5,714 bases of DNA, taken from NCBI GenBank assembly GCA_021788565.1, contig JAJYKO010000433.1:1-5714 (forward strand). Reading direction: 5' to 3'. Of this stretch, positions 1 to 5,154 are shown piece by piece. The first letter of the stretch is position 1, and every line of letters starts with the position of its first letter. The stretch comes from Chloroflexota bacterium (lineage in GTDB: Bacteria > Chloroflexota > UBA6077). The notes beneath the pieces are model-generated. The model was not told the DNA's origin. It saw only the letters and a program-made list of their open reading frames with translations, and did no database searches. Made by a program: the position numbers and the translations under genes.

Positions 1-62
1 GGTAGGAACTGTCGCTGAAGCCAACGGGTCGACGAAACGGGCCGCTGACAGATAAAGAAGCT

Positions 63-87
63 GCAAACGTATTCTGAAATCGTTTGC
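63..87. promoter_or_regulatory. Perfect inverted repeat, probable operator
   Basis: GCAAACG at 63-69 and CGTTTGC at 81-87 are exact reverse complements separated by 11 bases. The repeat lies immediately downstream of the minus-strand -10 element at 94-99, so it would cover about +1 to +25 of that transcript, a classic position for a dimeric repressor. No T-tract follows on either strand, so a terminator is less likely. The regulator family cannot be named from the half-sites. Confidence 0.5.
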
Positions 88-93
88 TGCCGC

Positions 94-123
94 AGTATAT
101 CAACGAGCAGCCCCCATTGTCAA
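94..123 (-). promoter_or_regulatory. Sigma-70-type promoter for a gene off the left edge
   Basis: Read on the minus strand, TTGACA (123-118) is followed after 18 bases by TATACT (99-94). That is a perfect -35 and a one-mismatch -10, with a spacer one base over the optimum. Predicted transcription starts near position 87 and runs leftward out of the window. No convincing start codon with a Shine-Dalgarno site is seen in 1-60, so the gene it serves begins beyond the edge. Confidence 0.6.
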
Positions 124-183
124 GGCTCAGGGCGTCAGATCGTCTCTCGAATCGTGTGTCGACGCGGCGCCTTGCGCATGTCG

Positions 184-226
184 AGGCGGGGGAGGGGATT
201 CTCCACAGGGGAACCCCCTCGCGCCT
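184..226 (-). terminator. Strong stem-loop after the binding-protein gene
   Basis: The structure begins 22 nt past the stop codon of the lipoprotein gene. AGGCG (184-188) pairs with CGCCT (222-226), GAGGGG (192-197) with CCCCTC (215-220), and TTCTCC (199-204) with GGGGAA (208-213) around a 3-nt loop, with a small internal bulge and one A-C mismatch on the minus-strand RNA. There is no U-run after it, so it is not a textbook intrinsic terminator. It may terminate inefficiently or protect the 3' end. Its place between a stop codon and the next promoter supports a transcript-end role. Confidence 0.45.
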
Positions 227-247
227 ATCCAACTGACGAGTTTGCGG

Positions 248-1381
248 CTATTGGCCGCCCTCTTTCATCTGGGCCTTACCGATTTCGATCAGTTGCTTCA
301 TTTGACCCTCTTGCTGGGTCCACAAGGCGTCCCCGGAGGCCGGGTCCATGTACCGAGCCTCGATGTTCATGGAAGCCAGCTTCTGCGCATACTCGGGGCT
401 GGTGTCGACCTTCTTGATGGCAGAAATCAGGACGTCCGCCACCTCTGGCGGGGTGCCCTTCGGGGCAACGTAACCCCTTGTCACGGTCATAGTGGCATCT
501 ATGCCCATCGATGGGAGGGTTGGGATATCCGGTAGGATCTTGTAGGGTGCCTTGTCCATGATGGCAAGGATCTTCGCCTTCCCTCCCTTGACGGTGGATG
601 CCAGGGTGCCGGGGAAGTCGAAGTCTACGTCAGTGTGACCGCCCAGCATGGCTGCGAGCGCTGGGGGGCCACTATCGAAGTGGACCACCGACATCTTGGT
701 CCCGGTAACCCTCATGAACTCGAGCGCTCCGAGGTGTGGAGTGACAAGAACGCCGGACACCGATGCCTTGATGCCGTTTGGTTTGGCTTTGACGGCGGCT
801 AAGAAGTCCTGGACGGTCTTCCAGGGGCTATCGCTCTGGACAGCGATGGACACCGGCTCGGTGTTCTCCATGCCGAGGTTCACAAAACTGGCGTGAGTGA
901 AGGTCGCCTTGCGGTCGGGGTCCAGATACATCACCGGAGTCGCAGGGAGTGCGTTGTTGGCGATGGTGTAGCCATCGGGCTTAGACTGGACCAACTCAGT
1001 CAGGCCGACCTGCCCTCCTGCGCCTGGCTTGTCCACGACCTGGACCGGCACCCCCAGCTCCTTGGTCAACATGTCGGCCATCACCCTGTCGGCGAGGTCC
1101 ATGGACCCGCCCGCGTTCATTAGGCAGATGATGGTGATTGTCTTCCCCTTCTGCGGGAAATCGACCTTCTTGGCCGGCGCCGCCGCGGGGGCAGCGGTGG
1201 GTTGGGCTGCCGCAGGGGCAGCGGTCGGTTGAGCGGCCACGGGAGCGGACGGAGCCGCTGCACTGGTAGGCGCGGCGGCCTTGGGAGCCTGGGTAGGGGC
1301 CGCGGGTGCAGCCTGCGAGCAACCAGCAACGACGGACAGCGCAGCGAGTACAGCCACGAGATAGACGACCAGATGCTTCAT
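248..1381 (-). CDS. TctC/Bug-family tripartite tricarboxylate transporter substrate-binding lipoprotein
   Basis: This is a predicted extracytoplasmic binding protein that would capture a small carboxylate for a TctAB-type membrane transporter. The signal peptide is residues 1-20, with lipobox VAGC and lipidated Cys21. Residues 22-72 form an Ala/Pro/Thr/Gln-rich linker with two copies of PTAAPAAAQ-type repeats. The binding domain follows, with family landmarks AGGS near 90-93, a KPGAGGQVG segment at 118-126 and KPDGYT at 134-139. At 377 residues it is longer than the usual ~320-330 because of the linker. The ATG start is preceded by an excellent AAGGAGGAG site. No TctA or TctB gene is visible, so the membrane partners must lie elsewhere or downstream. 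The family assignment is firm; the ligand is unknown. Confidence 0.9.
   Translation of the reverse strand: MKHLVVYLVAVLAALSVVAGCSQAAPAAPTQAPKAAAPTSAAAPSAPVAAQPTAAPAAAQPTAAPAAAPAKKVDFPQKGKTITIICLMNAGGSMDLADRVMADMLTKELGVPVQVVDKPGAGGQVGLTELVQSKPDGYTIANNALPATPVMYLDPDRKATFTHASFVNLGMENTEPVSIAVQSDSPWKTVQDFLAAVKAKPNGIKASVSGVLVTPHLGALEFMRVTGTKMSVVHFDSGPPALAAMLGGHTDVDFDFPGTLASTVKGGKAKILAIMDKAPYKILPDIPTLPSMGIDATMTVTRGYVAPKGTPPEVADVLISAIKKVDTSPEYAQKLASMNIEARYMDPASGDALWTQQEGQMKQLIEIGKAQMKEGGQ
1180..1233. repeat. 27-bp tandem duplication inside the lipoprotein linker
   Basis: Segments 1180-1206 and 1207-1233 match at 23 of 27 positions. They encode the two consecutive nine-residue units PTAAPAAAQ and PTAAPAAAP at residues 52-69. 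The duplication preserves frame and simply lengthens the flexible tether between the membrane anchor and the binding domain. Confidence 0.75.
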
Positions 1382-1403
1382 TTCTCCTCCTTCACTGAAC
1401 CCT

Positions 1404-1421
1404 CGGAGCCACGCTGCTCCG
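1404..1421. promoter_or_regulatory. Small GC-rich hairpin upstream of the binding-protein gene
   Basis: CGGAGC (1404-1409) and GCTCCG (1416-1421) are perfect reverse complements around a 6-nt loop, ending about 23 nt before the ATG at 1381 and upstream of its ribosome site. It could be a leader structure that shapes translation or an RNA end. A 6-bp stem in GC-rich DNA can also arise by chance. No convincing promoter was found in the surrounding gap 1382-1567. Confidence 0.25.
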
Positions 1422-1467
1422 GCGACAGAGGCTCACTTTCTGGCAATTTGGGATCCGGAGAAGCTTT

Positions 1468-1482
1468 CTATGTGGCGAGCAT
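1468..1482 (-). other. Possible four-codon minicistron with strong Shine-Dalgarno
   Basis: In the gap before the binding-protein gene, the minus strand has GGAGGAGG two bases before an ATG (six bases if the first GGAG is used). It is followed by CTC GCC ACA TAG, encoding MLAT. The ribosome site is among the strongest in the window yet leads to no long frame. It may be a leader minicistron, a relic of a lost gene start, or chance. Confidence 0.2.
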
Positions 1483-1567
1483 CACCTCCTCCAGTGGCTC
1501 ATACGACTTCAAGCTCCGAAAGCTCCGTCCGTCAAGCTCCCGGCATCGCTCCGGACAACACGGCTAT

Positions 1568-2548
1568 TCAGTATCCTGCCTGCTTGTTCACGACGTTCAA
1601 CAGGGGCTCACCAGCGCAAAAGTGCCGGAAATTTTCCACGAAGATCCCCACCATGTGGGCCATCACGCTCTGGGAATCCGGTGAGTTGTGCGGCGTAACG
1701 ACCACGCCCGGAAGGGTATAGAACGGGTGGTCCGACGGAAGCGGTTCCTGTTCGAAGACGTCGAGACAGGCTCCTCGGATTTCACCCGCCTGCATCGCCT
1801 CCACCAACGCCCTCTCGTCCACGATTGCTCCGCGCGCCACGTTGATCAGAACGGCGTCCCTCTTCATGGCGTTGAATGTTGAAGCGCCCACCATACCGCG
1901 GCTCTCCGGTGTCAGAGCCGCGGCCACGACCACGTAATCGGCAGCGGCGACACACTCCTCCTGGCGGCTGGATGGAAGAACCTCGTCCACCCAGGGAATC
2001 GGCTCACCGCCCACCGTACGCTTGGTCCCAATGACCCGGAGATCGAGGGCTTTGCACAGCCGTGCTATCTCCACGCCGATTCGTCCGAGCCCCAGAACTG
2101 CCACCGTCAGGCCCGGTAGCTCACGGTGAGAAAGGTGCCTCCAGGCGCCGGCCTTCTGATAATCCCAGTGAGCTTGTACGGCCTTTACATCGGCCAGGAT
2201 GTACGCGAGCACTGTCTCCGCGATGGCCCTCCTGGGCCCGCCTGCGCCGTTTGTGAGCACTATATCGCTGCCAACCAGTTCCGGAATCAGCAGGTCTTCC
2301 ACGCCGGCCTTGCCGCTGTGAATCCAGCGAAGCCGGTGCGCCCCGGCCAGAATGTCCCTCAACACCTCTGCCCCGAATACGGTGGGAAACCGCGCATCCG
2401 GATAGAACTTGAATAGAACCTCCAGATCCTCCAGGCCTCCCTCATACCGGCCCTCAGCCGAGATCGGCGACAAATCGATAGCCGGATCCGCCCTCCGCAG
2501 TTGAGGCAGAAGGCTCTCTGCCAGGTAATCAGGCACCATGACCTTCAT
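1568..2548 (-). CDS. D-2-hydroxyacid dehydrogenase (NAD(P)-dependent)
   Basis: This is a cytosolic oxidoreductase of the family that interconverts D-2-hydroxyacids and 2-oxoacids, such as glyoxylate/hydroxypyruvate reductases and D-lactate dehydrogenases. Numbered from the chosen ATG (326 residues, normal length), the Rossmann motif GLGRIG is at 153-158. The catalytic triad is complete: Arg239 in NVARGAIVDE, Glu268 in DVFEQEPL and His287 in TPHNS. After the second beta-strand the sequence is VIGTKRT. It lacks the acidic residue typical of NAD enzymes and offers Lys/Arg, so NADP(H) preference is inferred. A TTG six codons upstream (2566) is in frame, but the ATG at 2548 has GGGAG six bases before it. 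It starts 22 nt after the NHLP-like gene, so the two are probably co-transcribed. The substrate is not determinable. Confidence 0.9.
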   Translation of the reverse strand: MKVMVPDYLAESLLPQLRRADPAIDLSPISAEGRYEGGLEDLEVLFKFYPDARFPTVFGAEVLRDILAGAHRLRWIHSGKAGVEDLLIPELVGSDIVLTNGAGGPRRAIAETVLAYILADVKAVQAHWDYQKAGAWRHLSHRELPGLTVAVLGLGRIGVEIARLCKALDLRVIGTKRTVGGEPIPWVDEVLPSSRQEECVAAADYVVVAAALTPESRGMVGASTFNAMKRDAVLINVARGAIVDERALVEAMQAGEIRGACLDVFEQEPLPSDHPFYTLPGVVVTPHNSPDSQSVMAHMVGIFVENFRHFCAGEPLLNVVNKQAGY

Positions 2549-2554
2549 GGTCAA

Positions 2555-2559
2555 CTCCC
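2555..2559 (-). promoter_or_regulatory. Ribosome binding site that fixes the dehydrogenase start
   Basis: GGGAG on the minus strand lies six bases before the ATG at 2548. The alternative in-frame TTG at 2566 has only an AT-rich stretch without a purine-rich site ahead of it. This favours the shorter product beginning MKVMVPDY, which is also where the family's first beta-strand normally begins. Confidence 0.65.
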
Positions 2560-2570
2560 ACTCCAACGAG

Positions 2571-2867
2571 CTATTTGCCGTTCAGGTCCAAGCCCCGGAC
2601 CGCGTCTAGAAAGAACTCCTCCGACGGTTCCCCGCCAGGCGCCGTGAGATCGGGAGGGAGTACCAGGTATAAGGTGTCCGGCGTCTCCTGCAGCACCTCC
2701 ACCTTGAGATTCCGTGGAAGCTTTATGTCGACCCGCAGCCGGGACATCTCAGCCTCCAGGGCAGCTTTAGGGTCTGCGATCAGCATCTGCCTGAACTCGT
2801 CGTCCCTCAGCGCCCGAGCTATCAGGAACGCCTCGATCTTTCTGCGGACCAGGGCGACCTCTTCCAC
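2571..2867 (-). CDS. NHLP (nitrile hydratase-like leader peptide) family small protein
   Basis: This 98-residue protein resembles the NHLP class of RiPP precursors, whose leader derives from the nitrile hydratase alpha subunit. Visible hallmarks are an N-terminal helix (about 5-20), DDEFRQMLIADPKAALEAE at 22-40, a basic/hydrophobic strand region at 45-60 and TPDTLYLVLPP at 62-72. In typical precursors an acidic SDEELEAVAGG-like segment and then a core peptide follow. Here the tail is SEEFFLDAVRG and then only LDLNGK. The double glycine is missing, and no Cys, Ser or Thr follows, so a lanthipeptide- or azole-type core is unlikely. It starts with GTG at 2867, with GGGGAG seven bases upstream. 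The dehydrogenase gene follows after 22 nt. It may be a core-less or repurposed relative; family membership was recognised by eye. Confidence 0.7.
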   Translation of the reverse strand: MEEVALVRRKIEAFLIARALRDDEFRQMLIADPKAALEAEMSRLRVDIKLPRNLKVEVLQETPDTLYLVLPPDLTAPGGEPSEEFFLDAVRGLDLNGK

Positions 2868-2897
2868 GATCCTACTCCCCTGTCGTTAAGCCAACTG

Positions 2898-2956
2898 AAC
2901 CACGGAGACACGGAGAGCACGGAGATTCGCTGAGGAGTCTCCGTGCCTCCATGGTT
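2898..2956. repeat. Dispersed palindromic repeat, copy 1 (CACGGAG type)
   Basis: The left arm 2898-2917 pairs with the right arm 2937-2956 with only a few mismatches. The left arm carries CACGGAG three times (2901, 2909, 2918), an 8-9 nt periodicity, so the element is both palindromic and internally repetitive. It fills most of the gap between the cysteine-cluster gene and the NHLP-like gene. The same family recurs at 4188-4254. No T-tract follows, so REP-like transcript stabilisation or a non-autonomous repeat is more likely than an intrinsic terminator. Confidence 0.8.
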
Positions 2957-2981
2957 CTCTTCGCACCGGATTCAACGCACG

Positions 2982-4175
2982 TCACGGCACGTACGCCTTC
3001 TCGACCACCTGTATGCCTGCTATCAAATCGTCCAGCCCGACCTGATGCCTTTCAGCCAGGGAGGCTGACGCTCTGGCATACCACTGAACCAGGTTGAAAC
3101 AGGTCACGAGGTACTCCCACCCTGCTTTTAAATCGGGGCTGTCCAGAAGCGATTTCCGCATGACGTAGCTGCCTAAGAAACGACGCAGATAGTCGTCGAA
3201 TTTAGCGTCATCCATATCGCAGGCGACCCGCCCCGCGGCACTCAGGTCAACCGTTGCGTCCAGAGTGGAGAGATAGAGCACCCCCTCCTCCGCTGCCACC
3301 GCCATGGCGTATCCGATTGCTGCCGAGCCCATGGGAGACGCGGGGGAATGCGGGACCTCCAGGTTGCCTATCGCCGGGGCGAGACTGGAAACAGCCAGCG
3401 ACACTGGAGAGTGAGACGCTTTCGCTGCCAAGAACGGTCTGGAATAGTCGCGACCCCTCTCTTTGCTCAACCATTTCTGAGCGTCGTCCCTCTCCACGAC
3501 GCGCCGGCCGCTCCAGTCGATCGCCATGGCCGACAACAACTCGCCAGCCGCGGCCAGCCTGGTTGTCACGAGGTACCCCGCCTTGCCCAGTATTTCCAGC
3601 AACGCGGACTCAACCTCCATGTAGGCAGGCCATGGCAGTGCCATCCCGGGGATCAGCGCCGATTCGATCTCGGTCGCGGAGGTCTGAGCCATTCCCAGCC
3701 CTCGCCAGGCCAACTGCTCCCTGATGCCCCCTGCCAACTCCTCGAAGGGCTCGCCGAGGTTCAGAATCACCGCCTGGCAGGCGTAGTCCGCCCCCATCAG
3801 AATCCCCCCTGGCGTCACGGCCAGCCTTACCGGAAAGCGCCGGCACCCGGCAGGTTTGGCATCTAAACCAAGCGTTTTGTGGATCAGGCAGAGTCCGTCC
3901 CCCTCCAGGAAAACGCACTGCCCGTCCAGAAGGGCCGTTTGGATCCGTCCCTCCCATCGGTCCCGTGCCTTCGTCTCCTCGAACAGCTTGATGCCTTCAA
4001 GCCTTGGACTCTCGGACGCCCAGTCGTGCGCCAGAAGACGGTCCCTCTCCGCGGGCGTGACCTCGATCCGCCACCATCGGCAGCATCCACCGCACATCCG
4101 GCATGAGTACTTCTGGCCATCTGGAACGGCAAGTTCTAGCCGCTGCACGCCTCTGACCGCCTCGAGCGACGCCAC
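2982..4175 (-). CDS. CxxCxxCC cysteine-cluster protein (YkgJ/FliB-like)
   Basis: This 397-residue soluble protein of the putative metal- or Fe-S-binding CxxCxxCC family has no signal peptide or membrane segment. The cluster is Cys25, Cys28, Cys31 and Cys32, followed by Cys87-x8-Cys96, then KPAGCRRFP with Cys111, and a further Cys133. This is the normal spacing of the family. The long helical C-terminal region (about 310-395), ending in a DDLIAGIQVVEKAY segment, resembles FliB-like members. FliB methylates flagellin lysines in Salmonella, but no flagellar gene is near, so methylase activity is not claimed. The GTG start at 4175 has only a weak GGTGAG nine bases upstream, and a GTG nine codons later (4148) is possible. 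Palindromic repeats lie on both sides, so co-transcription with its neighbours is uncertain. Confidence 0.75.
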   Translation of the reverse strand: MASLEAVRGVQRLELAVPDGQKYSCRMCGGCCRWWRIEVTPAERDRLLAHDWASESPRLEGIKLFEETKARDRWEGRIQTALLDGQCVFLEGDGLCLIHKTLGLDAKPAGCRRFPVRLAVTPGGILMGADYACQAVILNLGEPFEELAGGIREQLAWRGLGMAQTSATEIESALIPGMALPWPAYMEVESALLEILGKAGYLVTTRLAAAGELLSAMAIDWSGRRVVERDDAQKWLSKERGRDYSRPFLAAKASHSPVSLAVSSLAPAIGNLEVPHSPASPMGSAAIGYAMAVAAEEGVLYLSTLDATVDLSAAGRVACDMDDAKFDDYLRRFLGSYVMRKSLLDSPDLKAGWEYLVTCFNLVQWYARASASLAERHQVGLDDLIAGIQVVEKAYVP

Positions 4176-4187
4176 TGGGACTAGCTC

Positions 4188-4254
4188 ACCACAGAGACGC
4201 AGAGGCCATGGAGAAGCCGCCGTGTGTCTCCGTGTTCTCCAGTGTCTCTGTGGT
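4188..4254. repeat. Dispersed palindromic repeat, copy 2 (CACAGAG type)
   Basis: ACCACAGAGAC (4188-4198) and GTCTCTGTGGT (4244-4254) are perfect 11-bp reverse complements. The interior carries diverged 8-9 nt units, including CTCCGTG at 4228-4234, which is the reverse complement of the unit in the copy at 2898-2956. The element occupies nearly the whole gap between the cyclase stop and the cysteine-cluster start. Its left edge lies within 13 bases of that GTG, close enough to affect translation initiation. Confidence 0.8.
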
Positions 4255-4265
4255 TATGACACATC

Positions 4266-5024
4266 TCACTCGTCCACGAACGCAGCGCAGCGGCAGACGC
4301 ACCCTTCGCCGCCGACCCATCTCCAGGGGAAAGCGCCGAGGGTAACCCGGCGGTTCTTCACCTCCGCCAGCTCCTTGCCGAAAATCTCGACAGCGAGTAT
4401 GTCGTTTCGGGCCAATTTGTAGTGGACGTACTCCATGTACTTCATGGGGAACGCCTCTTCGATCGGCATCCCACGAATCTCTTCGCACTCCTTCACCAGG
4501 TCGGGCCGCAAGCCCCTGATCTTGAGCCACATGGGCGCGTCGATGGCGGGAGTGTCAATCCCGAACCACTTGATCTTCTTCTCGACAAAGTAGTCGGCGA
4601 TTCTCGGATCCGGGCCGGGGTGCTTGTCGAAGAAGGTCACCTCGTCGGCATCTTCGTATGGCCAGCCATAGCGCCACCAGCCGGTGTACAGGATCACGAT
4701 GTCCCGCTCACGGATCGGCTCGGGAGCTGCATCCAGCATCTGGTCCAGGGTAACCACGGAGTAGGGACTCGAGTACTTGCTCACGTCGATGACGAGGCCC
4801 GTCCCGTACAGTTCGTCCAGGCCGACTTCTCCAAGGTGGCGCCCAGTCTCGCAGTAGTGGCTTGGAGCGTCGATGTGCGTGCCAGTGTGCATGTTGAGCT
4901 TCAGGAGCAGGCTGCTCTTGCCATCCCGGGCGTGGGTGGTAATGGGTGTGCACTCGACGCCCGCGAATGTGGGCCACGTCGGCATGGTGTGGGTCCAGGG
5001 CTGGGTGATGTCGATGATCTTCAT
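4266..5024 (-). CDS. Cyclase-family metal-dependent hydrolase (kynurenine formamidase/isatin hydrolase-like)
   Basis: This 252-residue protein has the usual length for the family whose members hydrolyse amide bonds in formylkynurenine, isatin and related cyclic or acyl compounds. The metal-binding signature HTGTHIDAPSH spans residues 46-56, with likely ligands His46, His50, Asp52 and a conserved His56. Other landmarks are the N-terminal IDITQPWTHTMPTWP, VILYTGWW in the core and FGIDTPAIDAP before the C-terminal strands. The ATG at 5024 has GGAG eight bases upstream. No signal peptide is seen, so it is probably cytoplasmic. Neighbouring dehydrogenases and a carboxylate-binding protein suggest it opens or deacylates a substrate whose acid product is then oxidised. 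No kynurenine-pathway gene is visible, so the name kynB is not justified. Confidence 0.88.
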   Translation of the reverse strand: MKIIDITQPWTHTMPTWPTFAGVECTPITTHARDGKSSLLLKLNMHTGTHIDAPSHYCETGRHLGEVGLDELYGTGLVIDVSKYSSPYSVVTLDQMLDAAPEPIRERDIVILYTGWWRYGWPYEDADEVTFFDKHPGPDPRIADYFVEKKIKWFGIDTPAIDAPMWLKIRGLRPDLVKECEEIRGMPIEEAFPMKYMEYVHYKLARNDILAVEIFGKELAEVKNRRVTLGAFPWRWVGGEGCVCRCAAFVDE

Positions 5025-5081
5025 ATAGTGCTCTCCGTCGTCTAGCGATCACTGATGAGTAATGCGTATCGGGAGATGAGA

Positions 5082-5112
5082 TCTGGGTTCTGGGTTCTGG
5101 GTTCTGGGTTCT
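5082..5112. repeat. Heptamer tandem repeat (TCTGGGT)4
   Basis: Four exact copies of TCTGGGT (5082-5109) are followed by a partial TCT. The array sits in the gap between the alcohol dehydrogenase stop and the cyclase start, flanked by the short inverted pair GAGATG (5073-5078) and CATCTC (5118-5123). It is a short simple-sequence array, not a CRISPR: there are no spacers. Being perfect, it may vary in copy number. Confidence 0.9.
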
Positions 5113-5124
5113 TTGCACATCTCA

Positions 5125-5150
5125 CCCGTCTCCCGCTCGCCCCGTCTCCC
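5125..5150. repeat. Short direct repeat CCCGTCTCCC
   Basis: CCCGTCTCCC occurs at 5125-5134 and again at 5141-5150, a 16-bp period, directly beside the heptamer array and just after the alcohol dehydrogenase stop codon. The unit differs from the heptamer. The 130-nt gap is therefore built largely of two unrelated short repeats. Confidence 0.6.
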
Positions 5151-5154
5151 CGTT

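Noticed and set aside
2..55. Plus-strand tail of a possible gene ending at TAA (53-55)
   Set aside because: Only 17 codons are visible, with no recognisable protein, and it would run into the leader of the opposing minus-strand promoter. It cannot be supported.
1481..1490. ATCACCTCCT on the plus strand, identical to the 3' end of 16S rRNA
   Set aside because: It is simply the complement of a strong minus-strand Shine-Dalgarno site. No other 16S rRNA sequence surrounds it.
1511..1540. Three AAGCTCC motifs (1511, 1520, 1534) as a possible regulator binding array
   Set aside because: The spacing is irregular (9 and 14 bp) and no promoter could be placed beside them, so a regulatory role is not supported.
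1202..1684. Plus-strand frame crossing the gap between the binding protein and the dehydrogenase
   Set aside because: It spans two minus-strand genes, is low-complexity Gly/Arg/Ser, and lacks a ribosome site or recognisable domain.
3348..3866. Long plus-strand open frame opposite the cysteine-cluster gene
   Set aside because: Its translation is rich in Arg, Pro and Gly with no family motif. It is an antisense shadow of a well-supported minus-strand gene in GC-rich DNA.
4422..5045. Plus-strand frame of about 207 codons opposite the cyclase
   Set aside because: It lies antisense to an intact, motif-bearing cyclase gene and shows no domain of its own.
5082..5112. Repeat array considered as a CRISPR
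   Set aside because: The units are 7 bp and directly abutting, with no spacers and no cas genes.
4260..5125. Direct repeat CACATCTCAC at 4260-4269 and 5116-5125 flanking the cyclase gene
   Set aside because: A 10-bp match in 5.7 kb is expected by chance. One copy overlaps the cyclase stop codon, and no transposase or inverted ends are present.
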